Below the pieces are notes generated by a model. It was not told where the DNA came from and ran no database searches. It saw only the letters and a program-made list of their open reading frames with translations. A stretch of DNA of 64,000 nucleotides, from the NCBI GenBank assembly GCA_963760405.1, contig CAVXCV010000011.1, positions 151,829-215,828 of the forward strand, written 5' to 3'. The stretch is from RYN-230 sp963760405. GTDB lineage: Bacteria > Actinomycetota > Actinomycetes > Streptosporangiales > Streptosporangiaceae. Both the position numbers and the translations under genes were made by a program. Of the stretch, positions 9,721 through 18,689 are shown piece after piece. Within the stretch, counting starts at the first letter, position 1; each line of letters begins with the position of its first letter.

Positions 9721-9840
9721 CGGCGGTGGTACGGCGGGCGGTGGCGCGGCCGGCGGTGGTACGGCGGGCGGTGGCGCGGCCGGCGGTGGTACGGCGGGCG
9801 GTGGCGCGGCCGGCGGTGGTACGGCGGGCGGTGGCGCTGG
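9721..9840 (+). repeat. 30-bp tandem repeat encoding GGGTAGGGAA linker
   Basis: Four copies of a 30-bp unit (9721-9750, 9751-9780, 9781-9810, 9811-9840; the last is slightly diverged), with a degenerate copy just before. In the frame of the downstream DUF35 domain it encodes repeats of GGGTAGGGAA, a flexible linker. In the frame of the upstream MaoC domain it would encode Arg/Val-rich sequence. The frame break of the fused gene lies at the left border of the array. Confidence 0.95.
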
Positions 9841-10254
9841 GCCAGCGGGCCCGGTCCTGCGTCCGCAGATCACACCGGACACCGGGTTCTTCTGGGCCGG
9901 GACCGCAGCGGGGGAACTGCGGATCCAGCGCTGCGGCGGCTGCGCCGCGCTGCGCCATCCACCCGGCCCGATGTGCCCCCGGTGCCGTTCTCCGCAGCGG
10001 GACGCGACCGGCCCCGGGTACCTGGTGGCGGCCGGTACCGGCGAGGTGTACAGCTACGTCGTGCACCATCACCCGCCGGTGCCGGGCCGGAAGCTGCCCA
10101 TCATCATCGCGCTGGTCCAGCTGCCCGAGGGCGTGCGGATGGTCGGGGAACTGCGCGGTGTCAACCCGGACCGGGTGCGGATCGGCCTGCCGGTGCGGGT
10201 CGAGTTCGACCGGATCGGCGATGATCTGACGCTGCCCGCCTGGCGCCCTGCCAC

Positions 10255-10293
10255 CGGCGGCACCGGCGGCACCGGCGGCACCGGCGGCACCGG
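10255..10293 (+). repeat. 9-bp repeat encoding GGT linker
   Basis: About four copies of GGCACCGGC-type units encode a GGTGGTGGTGG linker between the DUF35 and ChsH1 domains of the fused hydratase. The repeat sits where M. tuberculosis has the chsH2 stop and chsH1 start. Confidence 0.85.
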
Positions 10294-10692
10294 CCCGGTC
10301 CTGCCGGAGCTCGTCATCAGGGCGACGCCGACGTTCGTGATTTCCTCGGCCCTCGCGACCCGCGACTTCCAGGACGTTCACCACGACCGCGAGCTGGCGG
10401 TCGCCCGGGGCAGCAAGGACATCTTCGTCAACATCCTCACCACCACCGGGCTGGTCCAGCGCTACGTCTCCGGCTGGGCCGGCCCGCACGCCGTGTTCAA
10501 GGCGATCTCCATCCGGCTCGGAGCGCCGTGCTATGCCGGCGACACGCTGACCTTCTCCGGCCAGGCCAGCGGGGATGAAGGCAACGAGTGCGTGGTCACC
10601 GTCACCGGGCGGTGCAGTCTCGGCGACCACGTCACCGGCACGGTCCGCGTCGAATTGCCCGGGGGCGCGTGATGATCGCCCGGGAGCGCGTG

Positions 10693-11859
10693 ATGATCAG
10701 CGGGGCGGCGGCGATCGCCGGGATCGGGGCGACCGAGTTCTCCAAGAACTCCGGCCGCAGCGAGCTGCAGCTGGCGGCCGAGGCGGCCCTGGCCGCGCTG
10801 GCGGATGCCGGCCTGAGCCCCGCCGACGTGGACGGGCTCGTCACCTTCACCATGGACAGCAGCGCCGAGATCGCGGTCGCCCGCGAGCTCGGCGCCGGCG
10901 AGCTGCGCTTCTTCAGCCAGATCGGCTACGGCGGTGGCGCGGCCTGCGCCACCGTGCAGCAGGCCGCGCTGGCCATCGCGGCTGGGGTGGCCGAGGTCGT
11001 GGTCTGTTACCGGGCGCTGAACGAGCGGTCGGGCCGCCGGTTCGGCCAGGTCTCCACCGCCGCGGTGACGATGCCGACCTCCTCCGGGACCGACAACGGC
11101 TGGCATTACCCGATGGGCCTGTCCACCCCCGCCGCTACCGTCGCGATGGCAGCGCGGCGCTATATGCATGCGTACGGCGCCGCCAGTGCGGACTTTGGCG
11201 CGGTCGCGGTCGCCAGCCGCCGCCACGCAGCGGCCAACCCGGATGCCTGGTTCTACCAGCGGCCGATCACCCTCGCCGAGCACCAGGCGTCCCGCTGGAT
11301 CGCTGAGCCGCTGCGGCTGCTCGACTGCTGCCAGGAGAGCGACGGCGCGGTCGCCCTGGTGGTCACCAGCCTGGAGCGGGCCCGGGAGCTGCGGTGGCCT
11401 GCGGCGGTGGTCCAGGCCGCCGCCCAGGGCAGCGGCCCGGACCAGTTCACGATGACGAGTTACTACCGCGATGACCTGACCGGGCTGCCCGAGATGGGCG
11501 TGGTGGCCCGCCAGCTATGGCAGCAGGCGGCGGCGGGGCCGGCCGACGTGCGGACCGCGGTGCTCTATGACCACTTCACCCCGTACGTGCTGATGCAGCT
11601 GGAGGAGCTGGGCTTCTGCCCGCGGGGGGAGGCCAGGGGCTTCATCTCCGGCGGGGCAATCGAGCTGGGCGGCCGGCTTCCGCTCAACACCCACGGCGGC
11701 CAGCTCGGGGAGGCCTACATCCACGGCATGAACGGTATCGCCGAGGGGGTCCGCCAGATCCGCGGCACGTCGGTCAACCAGGTTCCGGGGGACGGGCTGG
11801 TGCTGGTCACCGCCGGTACCGGCGTGCCGACCAGCGGGCTGATACTGGGCCCGGCCTGA
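10693..11859 (+). CDS. ltp2: steroid side-chain aldolase Ltp2
   Basis: Thiolase-fold retro-aldolase that cleaves 17-hydroxy-3-oxo-4-pregnene-20-carboxyl-CoA to androstenedione and propionyl-CoA, acting with the DUF35 domain of ChsH2. It keeps long identical stretches with M. tuberculosis Ltp2: AAIAGIGATEFSKNSGRSEL, SRWIAEPLRLLDCCQE, LNTHGGQLGEAYIHGMNG and TAGTGVPTSGLILG. Length (388) fits. The start is placed at ATG 10693 because MISGAAAIAG aligns with the mycobacterial start. An upstream ATG at 10672 overlaps the hydratase stop (ATGA) and would add seven residues. It is the last gene of the operon begun at fadE34. Confidence 0.94.
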   Translation: MISGAAAIAGIGATEFSKNSGRSELQLAAEAALAALADAGLSPADVDGLVTFTMDSSAEIAVARELGAGELRFFSQIGYGGGAACATVQQAALAIAAGVAEVVVCYRALNERSGRRFGQVSTAAVTMPTSSGTDNGWHYPMGLSTPAATVAMAARRYMHAYGAASADFGAVAVASRRHAAANPDAWFYQRPITLAEHQASRWIAEPLRLLDCCQESDGAVALVVTSLERARELRWPAAVVQAAAQGSGPDQFTMTSYYRDDLTGLPEMGVVARQLWQQAAAGPADVRTAVLYDHFTPYVLMQLEELGFCPRGEARGFISGGAIELGGRLPLNTHGGQLGEAYIHGMNGIAEGVRQIRGTSVNQVPGDGLVLVTAGTGVPTSGLILGPA

Positions 11860-12008
11860 CCGCCCGCACAAGATCGGCACGCTGGCCGTTCAGCGCGTCC
11901 CTTCCGGATCACGCGGCATGTTGCGAATAAATACCGAATACAGGTGCGATCATGATGGATATTCGATAATATATTCGATATAGCAGTCAGGCTCTGGGAG
12001 GTGATCAA
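11860..12008. other. AT-rich intergenic region with 10-bp direct repeats
   Basis: Markedly AT-rich compared with the rest of the window. It holds two copies of ATATTCGATA (11959-11968 and 11971-11980, period 12). It likely contains the promoter for the HNH gene; the near-perfect ribosome site GGGAGGTGATC (11996-12006) precedes GTG 12009. Confidence 0.55.
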
Positions 12009-13929
12009 GTGAGCGCCAGCCCGGAGCATTCTGCCCTGCCACCCGGCGCCGCGCCTCCAGATCATGGGTTCCCCGGGGACGTGCCTTCCGACGGCGACGA
12101 CGAGTTCCTCATCCCAGGTGATGATCCTGGCGGGGATCCGGCCTGGCTGGCTGATTCGGCGGTGCAAGCGTGGCTGGATGCCACCGCCGACGACCCGCCT
12201 GATGCTGTGCTGCTCAGCCCCGGCGCGGCCTTTACCCTCGGCGGTACGGCGGATTCGCTGCGGCCGGGCCCGGTGCTGGCCGACCTGGCTGGGCGGGTAC
12301 ATGGTGATGGGCTGGGCGGGCTGGATGATGACGCGCTGACCGGGGTGCTGCAGGCGGCGAGCCGGCTGGCGTCCTGGACCGCCGCGATCCGGCTCGCCGC
12401 GGTATCCCAGCTCGCGGCGCGGCGGAAGGCGGGGGCGCGTTCGAGTGGGGACTGGCGGCCGTTTGAGCACGCTGCCGATGAGATCGCCGTCACCCTCACC
12501 CTCACTGGCCACAGCGCCGGGCGGATACTCGCCCTCGCGATGGCCCTGGACCGGCTCCCGGCCACCCGCGCGGCGCTGGAGGCCGGGCTGATTGACGAGC
12601 GCCGCGCCGAGATCATCGCCGATGAGCTCGCCGGCCTTAGCGACGAGGACGCCGCCGCGGTGGAGGCCAGGCTGATCAGGAAGGCGGCGGGGTGGACCAG
12701 CGGGCAGCTGCGCCCCGCCGCCCGCCGCGCCGTCCTCGCGGTTCAACCCGGACGCCGCGAAGCAGCGCAAGGCCAAGGCGCTGCAGGATCGGCGAGTGGA
12801 AGTGTTCACCGAGGCCGCCGGGACCGCTGCGCTGTGCGGCCGGGACCTGCCGCCCGCCGACGTCCTCGCCGCCGACGCGAACCTCACCGCCCTAGCCCAT
12901 GATCTGCGGAAGGCGGGCGCCGCCGGCACCCTGGACCAGTTGCGCGCCCGCGCCTACCTCCACCTGCTCACCGGCCAGCACCCCGACGCCCTGCTGGCTG
13001 CTGTCACCACCGCCACACAGGACGGCGCTGGGCAGGACAGCGGCACAAGGGACAGCACGGCCGGCGGCGCCGTCGGCCGGGACACCCGCGGCGAGCCTGC
13101 CGACAGCGGTGTGGCGGGAGCGCCCGGCAGCAGCACACCCGGCGACGGCACTCCGGCCTCCGGGCCGGGCATCCCCGGACCGGATACGCCGTGGCTGAGT
13201 GTCCCGGGGTTGCGCGGAACCGTGCACCTGACCATTCCTCTGGTCACCTGGCTGGGCTGGTCCCAGGCTCCTGGAGACGCCGCCGGGTTCGGGCCGCTGG
13301 ATGCCGACGACTCCCGCGACCTCACCACCTGGCTGGCCCGCAACCCGGCCACCCAGTGGTGCCTGACCCTGACCGATCCCGCCGGGCACGCCATCGCCCA
13401 CGGCTGCGCCCCTACCGGGCCCGGCCACCCACCCGGCAGGCCCAGCCCCGGGCGAGACGGTCCCAGGCGAGACAGCCCCGGGCGAGACGGTCCCGGGCAG
13501 GACGGCTCCCTGGGCACCAGCCCCCGAGAACCAAATCCCTGGGAAACAAATCCCCGAGAACCAAATCCCTGGGACTGGCTGTGTGGCATCACCCTCACCC
13601 CGCTGCAAACCGGGGCCTGCACCCACCCCCGCCAATCGCGGGCCTATAGGCCCCCCGCCTCCCTGCGCCACCTCATCGAGATCCGCAACGCCAGCTGCAC
13701 CGCCCCGGGCTGCCGCCGCCCCGCCACCACCTGCGACGTCGATCACACCACCCCCCACGGCAGGGGCGGCCGGAGCTGCGAGTGCAACCTAGGACCGCTA
13801 TGCCGGCGTCATCACCGGTGCAAGCAAGCCCCCCGCTGGACGCTCATCCAGCCCACCCCCGGCATCTTCCGATGGACCACTCCGGCAGGGCGCACCTACA
13901 CCACCACCCCCACCAGCTATTCCGCGTGA
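12009..13929 (+). pseudogene. DUF222/HNH endonuclease-like (13E12 family), frameshifted
   Basis: Member of the repetitive actinobacterial DUF222-HNH family; its biological role is unknown. The DUF222 part (about residues 60-250; LTGVLQAASRLASWTAAIRL, LIDERRAEIIADEL) is in the first frame. From about 12745 the sequence continues in another frame (FNPDAAKQRKAKALQDRRVE), through a long Pro/Gly/Asp-rich linker, to the HNH domain (CTAPGCRRPA, CDVDHTTPHGRGG, LCRRHHRCK) at 13690-13830. One indel near 12740 separates them. The linker holds 15-bp repeats. It is unrelated to the steroid genes and breaks the locus between ltp2 and kstD. Confidence 0.85.
13441..13575 (+). repeat. two 15-bp tandem arrays in the HNH linker
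   Basis: A first array of about four diverged units resembling CGAGACGGTCCCGGG encodes GRDGP-like repeats. A second array of about three units resembling CCGAGAACCAAATCC encodes PREPNPWETN-like repeats. Both keep the downstream frame. Confidence 0.75.
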
Positions 13930-14017
13930 GAACCCCGCGGTAGGCGAACCGAGAGGGCTGGCCCAACTGGCCGCTGCATGACCGCAAGGCCCAGGCCCTG
14001 GCTCGCTGGCAGTGCGG

Positions 14018-15712
14018 TTAGTCCCTGGCTGGCTGGCCGTCGGCGAGGTCAGCGGGGCCGAGGGCGGCGAGGTCAAGGGCAGCGAGGTAGCCGAAGGTCA
14101 TGGCCGGCCCGATCGTCGCGCCGGCGCCAGCGTAGCTGTGCCCCATCACCGCCGCGCTCGTGTTGCCCGCCGCGTACAGTCCCGGGATGGGCGTGCCGTC
14201 GCCACGGAGCACACGTGCCCGTTCGTCGGTGAGCAGGCCGCCCTTGGTGCCGAGATCGCCCGGCACGATCTTGACGGCGTAGAACGGCGGCGTCTCCAGC
14301 GGCGCCAGGCACGGGTTGGGCCGGACCCGCGGGTCGCTGTAGTAGCGGTCATAGGCCGAGTCACCCCGGTGGAAGTCCTCGTCGCAGCCGGCCTGCGCGA
14401 ACTCGCCGAATCTGGTGACCGTCTCCTGCAGGCCCTGCGGGTCCAGCCCGGCCAGCCCGGCCAGCTCGGTGATGGAGGGCGCGCGGCAGACCGTGCCCGC
14501 GTGGTACCACCGCCGGGGGAGGGCCTTGCCCGGCGGCAGGCCCGCGAACACATAGGTGCTGCGGTAGCGCTGGTCGAGGATCAGCCAGCAGGGGATGTGC
14601 GGGTTGCCGTCGGAGTGACCGTTGTACATCGCGTGCACGGCGTCCACGTAGGGGGCGGACTCGTTCACGAAACGCTGCCCAGCGCTGTTGACCAGCAGGC
14701 AGCCGGGCAGGCTGCGCTCGGCCAGGCAGAAGAACGGGCCGGAGGGCAGCGGTATGGACGGGCCCCACCAGGCGTCGTCCATCAGGTCCACCGCGGCCCC
14801 GCCGGCCTGGCCCGCGCGGATCGCGTCGCCGGTGTTCCCGGGCGCGCCGGTGGTCCACCCAGTGCCGACCGGCCCGCGCTGGTAGTGCCGCCGCATCTCG
14901 CCGTTGCGCTCAAAGCCCCCGGCGGCCAGCACGATACCCCGGCGGGCCCGGATGAGGGCGGGCCGGCCGTCCCGGGTCACCTCGACTCCGGTGACGCGGT
15001 CTCCCGCCACGTGCAGACCGGTCATGGGCGTGCTGAGCCACACCGGCACCTGCTTGGCCAGCAGGCCCGCCCGCAAGCCCGCGGCCAGGGCCTGGCCGAG
15101 GCTGAGCGGGTACTGGCGGAGTAGCCGGGCGCGCGCCAGCCGGCTGGCCACTTTGGCGGCGGCGAGCATCGCCCGGGGGTGCCGGGGACCGAGGCTCAGC
15201 CACCGGTAGTCGCCCTGGGTGATGGTCACGCCGGGCGGCGACGGGAGGTAGGGCGGGCTGAGCTGGGCCAGCTCGGGCCCTAGCACCCGCCCGTTCAGCG
15301 GCACCGGCTCGATGCTGCGCCCAGCGGCCAGCCCGCCGGGCGCCTCGGGGTAGTAGTCCGCGTAGCCCGGTACCCAGGCGAATTCCAGCGGAGTGTGCCG
15401 CCGGATGAAGGACACCATGGCCGGGCCGTGTTCCAGCAGCGCCCGCTGGCGGGTGGCTGGCACGCGGCCGCCCACGACGTGCGCCAGGTAGGCCCGGGCC
15501 TGCTCCGGGGTGTCGGCGACGCCGGCTCGGCGCAGCACCTCGTTACCCGGCACCCAGAGCCCGCCGCCGGACCGGGCGGTGGAGCCGCCGAAGGTGCCGG
15601 CCTTCTCGATCACCAGCACAGTCAGGCCGTGGTACGCGGCGGCGAGCGCGGCGGTCATCCCGGCGGCGCCGCTGCCCACCACCACGACGTCGAACTCGCC
15701 TGCCGTTGTCAT
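14018..15712 (-). CDS. kstD: 3-ketosteroid delta-1-dehydrogenase KstD
   Basis: FAD enzyme that introduces the C1-C2 double bond in 3-ketosteroids, the step that with KshA/B opens ring B. The N-terminal dinucleotide motif is VVVVGSGAAGMTAALAAA (residues 9-26), then GGSTARSGGGLWVP. The C-terminal FAD/substrate segment is GLYAAGNTSAAVMGHSYAGA, followed by GATIGPAMTFGYLAA. Length 564 matches M. tuberculosis KstD (about 563). ATG 15712 has GGGAGG upstream. It is divergent from a second KstD-like gene with a shared KstR site between. The gene is intact. Confidence 0.93.
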   Translation of the reverse strand: MTTAGEFDVVVVGSGAAGMTAALAAAYHGLTVLVIEKAGTFGGSTARSGGGLWVPGNEVLRRAGVADTPEQARAYLAHVVGGRVPATRQRALLEHGPAMVSFIRRHTPLEFAWVPGYADYYPEAPGGLAAGRSIEPVPLNGRVLGPELAQLSPPYLPSPPGVTITQGDYRWLSLGPRHPRAMLAAAKVASRLARARLLRQYPLSLGQALAAGLRAGLLAKQVPVWLSTPMTGLHVAGDRVTGVEVTRDGRPALIRARRGIVLAAGGFERNGEMRRHYQRGPVGTGWTTGAPGNTGDAIRAGQAGGAAVDLMDDAWWGPSIPLPSGPFFCLAERSLPGCLLVNSAGQRFVNESAPYVDAVHAMYNGHSDGNPHIPCWLILDQRYRSTYVFAGLPPGKALPRRWYHAGTVCRAPSITELAGLAGLDPQGLQETVTRFGEFAQAGCDEDFHRGDSAYDRYYSDPRVRPNPCLAPLETPPFYAVKIVPGDLGTKGGLLTDERARVLRGDGTPIPGLYAAGNTSAAVMGHSYAGAGATIGPAMTFGYLAALDLAALGPADLADGQPARD

Positions 15713-15734
15713 CCGACCTCCCGGCCTCTCATAC

Positions 15735-15748
15735 TAGAACACGTTCCA
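15735..15748. promoter_or_regulatory. KstR operator, kstD/KstD-like
   Basis: TAGAACACGTTCCA fits TnnAACnnGTTnnA at all fixed positions. It is 22 bp before kstD and 57 bp before the divergent KstD-like gene. Confidence 0.88.
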
Positions 15749-15805
15749 GTTTTTGCTGGGGCTGAGCTGGCGGCCCGGCCCGGGCCTGGACTCCGGAGGC
15801 ACTAG

Positions 15806-17428
15806 GTGACCTGGGACATCGAGGCCGACGTAGTGGTGGTGGGGTTCGGTGCGGCAGGTGCCTGCGCCGCCCTGGAGGCGGCGCAGTCCGGCCAGGACGT
15901 GGTGGTCCTCGACCGGTTCCACGGCGGCGGCGCCACCGCCCTGTCCGGCGGCGTGATCTACGCCGGGGGCGGCACGCCGCACCAGCGGGCGGCGGGCGTG
16001 CCCGACTCGCCGGAGGCGATGTTCGCCTACCTCAGCGCCGAAGTGGGTGACGCCGTCTCAGCGGCGACCCTCCGGGCGTTCTGCGACGGCAGCCCGGCGA
16101 TGCTCGCCTGGCTGGAAAGCCATGGGGTGCCGTTCGAGGGCAGCCTGTGCCCGGACAAGACCTCCTACCCCACGAACCGGCACTATCTCTACTACTCCGG
16201 CAGCGAGCTGTCATTCGCCGCGATCGCCCCCCCGGCCCCCCGGGGGCACCGGACCCGCGGCCCCGGGACCTCGGGCCGGCTGCTGTACGCCCGGCTGGCG
16301 GCGGCGGTCCGCGGCGCCGGCGCTCAGGTGGTGCCGCAGACCACGGCGCGGCGGCTGATCACTGGTGCGGCCGGGCGGGTGACCGGGGTGGAGTGCAGCA
16401 CCCTGCGAGATGCCCCGCGCTGGGCCCGGGTGGCGCACCGCGTCCTGCACCGCTGGTCGCGCAAGCCCTATCTGTACGCGCCCAAGCTGGGCCGGGTCAT
16501 GCACCGGCCGGTCGCCTGGCTGGAACGCGCGTATGGCCGCCCGTTGCGGGTGGGCGCCCGCGGTGGCGTGGTGCTCGCGGCCGGCGGGTTCGTGGCCAAC
16601 CGGGCGATGATGCGCGCGCACGCGCCCGCCTGCCGTGGCGGCCTGCCGCTGGCCACGCCCGGCGATGACGGCAGCGGGATCCGGCTCGGAACGCAGGCCG
16701 GTGGCGCCACCGCCTTCCTGGACCGGGTCTCGGTGTGGCGGTTCCTCTCCCCGCCCCCCGCCCTGATTCACGGCATCCTGGTGGACCAGGCCGGGCAGCG
16801 GATCTGCGACGAGGCCCGGTACGGGGCGGCGATCGGTGACGCGATCCTCGGCCTGCCCCAGGGACGGGCCTGGCTGCTCGTTGACCGGGCGACCCTGGCG
16901 CAGGCCCGCCGCCAGTTGCGCGCCACCACCCTGTGGTTCCAGCGGCTGCCAGCGTGATACCTGCTGACTGCCGGGCGGCACTGCGCGCCCGCGCTCGCCA
17001 CGCTGGCCAGGCGGGCCGGGGTGGACGCGGACGGCCTGGCGGCCACTGTGGCCGCGCACAACGCCGCGGCGGCGGCCGGCCACGACGACCCCGCGGGCAA
17101 GCCGGCGGATCAGGTCCGCGCCCAGGACAAGCCGCCGTACTCGCTCATCGACTGCTCGGTCCGGCCCCGGCTGGCCAGCCCGGCGCCCATGCTCACGCTT
17201 GGCGGGCTCATGGTCGCCGAGGACACCGGTCAGGTCCGGCGGGCCGACGGCAGCCGCGTGCCGGGCCTGTACGCGGCCGGGCGCACCGCGGTGGGCCTGT
17301 GTTCGCGCTCGTACGTCAGCGGCCTCTCCCTGGCGGACTGTGTCTTCTCCGGCCGGCGTGCGGGCTGGCACGCGGCCGCGGCAGCTGGCACCGCCGCGGC
17401 TGGCGCGGTCACGGGTAGGTCACGCTGA
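15806..17428 (+). pseudogene. second KstD-like FAD steroid dehydrogenase with in-frame TGA
   Basis: FAD-binding protein of the KstD/fumarate-reductase flavoprotein family, perhaps acting on a different A-ring position (4-ene or 5-ene dehydrogenation); substrate unknown. The N-terminal FAD motif is VVVVGFGAAGACAALEAA, followed by GGATALSGGVIYAGGG. The C-terminal FAD segment is GLYAAGRTAVGLCSRSYVSG. One TGA at 16955-16957 interrupts the reading frame after FQRLPA; the same frame continues with YLLTAGRHCAPALATLARRA to 17428, giving about 540 codons overall. This is a nonsense change rather than a frameshift; a TGG codon would restore the protein. GTG 15806 has GGAGG upstream. Confidence 0.8.
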
Positions 17429-18432
17429 CCGCTGCCGTCAGCGGCACCGCCTGGCAGGCCAGGATGTAGCCCTCGGCGGCATCTGCCTCGTCCAGCACCT
17501 CGTTGTGCCCCATCTCCACCTCGCCGCTGGTGAGCTGGCAGGCACAGGCCCCGCAGATGCCCTGCCGGCAGGAGAACGGCGCGTCGAGGCCAGCGCTGAG
17601 GAGGAGGTCGAGCATCCGGGTGCCTGGCGGCCAGGCCAGCACCCTTTTCTCGCCGTCCAGGGTGACCTCCAGCGTGGCGGCCACGCCGCCCGCCGCTGGC
17701 TGCGTGGCCCGGAACGGATCTTCCGCCAGCGACAGGAACCGCTCGGTATGGATGCGCGGGGCCGGGCACCCCCAGCTCACCGAGCGCCTGCCGGACGACG
17801 GCGAGATAAGGGTCCGGCCCGCACAAGAATGCCTCGCGGGCGGCGTAGGGCCGGGCCAGCGCCGCCAGCGCCGCCGCGGTCGGCGGGCCTTGCAGCGAGT
17901 CGAGCCAGTGCAGCACGAGCAGCCGGTGCGCGGCGGCGGCAGCCAGCCGCCGCAGGCCACCGCCGAAGATCACTGAGCGCTCGTCGCGGTTGCTGTAGAT
18001 CAGCACGATCCTGCCCTGCCCCTGGGCCAGGACCGACTTCACGATCGACATGACCGGGGTGATCCCGCTCCCCCCCGCGAACATCACCAGGTCGGTGTCC
18101 AGTGACCGGGGCGTGAACGTTCCGGCTGGTGGCAGGGTATCCAGCACCGTGCCAGCCGTGACGTTGTCAGCGAGCCAGCTGGATGCGTACCCGGCCCGCT
18201 TGACGGTGATCGTGTGCGGATCCCCGGTATGCGGTGAACTTGACAGCGAGTAGCAGCGTGCCACGGAGCCGTCCCGGTCATGTGGCACCCGCACGGTAAG
18301 GAACTGGCCGGGCCGGTAGGCGAACGTGCCGGCCAGTTCCGGCGGGACGGCGAGCACCAGCGAGCAGGCATCGGCGGTCTCGCTGATGACCTCCGCCACC
18401 GGCAACTGGTGGAACGCGCGCTGGGGGCTCAC
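17409..18432 (-). pseudogene. kshB: 3-ketosteroid 9-alpha-hydroxylase reductase KshB, frameshifted
   Basis: Reductase that passes electrons from NAD(P)H through FAD and a plant-type 2Fe-2S cluster to the oxygenase KshA. Domains in order: FAD-binding barrel (RCYSLSSSP at about 59-67), NAD-binding (MFAGGSGITPVMSIVKSVL at about 117-135, FLCGPDPYL), and C-terminal ferredoxin (CRQGICGACACQLTSG and a later Cys in YILACQAVP). The ferredoxin domain is in another frame; the switch is near 17762, between GELGVP and RIHTERFLSLAED. GTG 18432 overlaps the stop of the small upstream gene, implying coupling. The downstream end overlaps the KstD-like gene tail on the other strand by 20 bp. Confidence 0.87.
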
Positions 18433-18686
18433 GGCGGCGCCACGTCCAGGCGGCCGTCGCGCACGGCCGCCTCGATGCTGTCGCGCAGGCTGGCGCAGGT
18501 GTCGATGAGCGCGGTCCGCTCACCCGCGGCCATCCTGGCGCTGAACTCGGCGCAGGACCGGACCGCCTCCTGGCTCCACTGCACGCTCGTGTGCTGCGCG
18601 CTGAACTTGGCGGCCAGGACCGCGACGGCGCAGCGGTCGCAGGTCACCCGGCGGAACCCGGCGTGCCGCTCGTCGGTATGGCGCAT
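18429..18686 (-). CDS. small Cys/His-rich protein between kshA and kshB
   Basis: An 85-residue protein that I do not recognise by name. It contains VTCDRCAV (CxxC) near residue 15, two further cysteines (RSCAEFSARM, DTCASLRDSI) and several histidines near the N-terminus (HTDERHAGF). The rest is predicted helical with no membrane segment. It starts 3 bp after the kshA stop and its own stop overlaps the kshB start. It is therefore co-translated with both hydroxylase components. A metal-binding or assembly role for the KshAB system is an inference from position only. It could instead be an unrelated small helical protein retained by hitch-hiking. Confidence 0.75.
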   Translation of the reverse strand: MRHTDERHAGFRRVTCDRCAVAVLAAKFSAQHTSVQWSQEAVRSCAEFSARMAAGERTALIDTCASLRDSIEAAVRDGRLDVAPP

Positions 18687-18689
18687 GGC

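Larger units (their letters stand above)
9111..10672 (+). pseudogene. chsH2-chsH1: fused ChsH2-ChsH1 enoyl-CoA hydratase (MaoC-DUF35-MaoC), frame-broken in linker
   Basis: Hydrates the C17 side-chain enoyl-CoA. Domain 1 (9111-about 9645) is a ChsH2-type MaoC fold (DPVNLPMIRNWIEAIGDAS, VHGGLVAPPAMIQVWTM). Next comes a Gly/Ala/Thr linker, then a DUF35 domain with a zinc ribbon (CGGCAALRHPP, MCPRC), the docking module for the aldolase Ltp2. After a second GGT linker comes a complete ChsH1 domain (LATRDFQDVHHDRELAVARG, FVNILTTTGLVQRYVS, LGDHVTGTV) ending at 10672. No stop separates DUF35 from ChsH1, so the subunits are fused. Domain 1 is one frame away from the rest; adding one base near 9700 restores a continuous GGGTA-type linker. 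This may be a sequence error, a null mutation or phase variation. Confidence 0.85.

Noticed and set aside
9721..9840. CRISPR array
   Set aside because: The units are contiguous with no variable spacers, the repeat is coding and GC-only, and no cas gene is present.
12009..13929. HNH gene as a restriction or CRISPR-type nuclease or homing endonuclease
   Set aside because: The DUF222 plus C-terminal HNH layout is the common repetitive 13E12-type family. No methylase, intron or target repeat is nearby.
16955..16957. TGA within the KstD-like gene (and possibly at 25876) as recoded Trp or selenocysteine
   Set aside because: TGA is used as the normal stop of many intact genes here, including overlapping ATGA/GTGA junctions, so global recoding is excluded. 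No selenocysteine element or Sec-type family context is seen. A mutation or read error is simpler.
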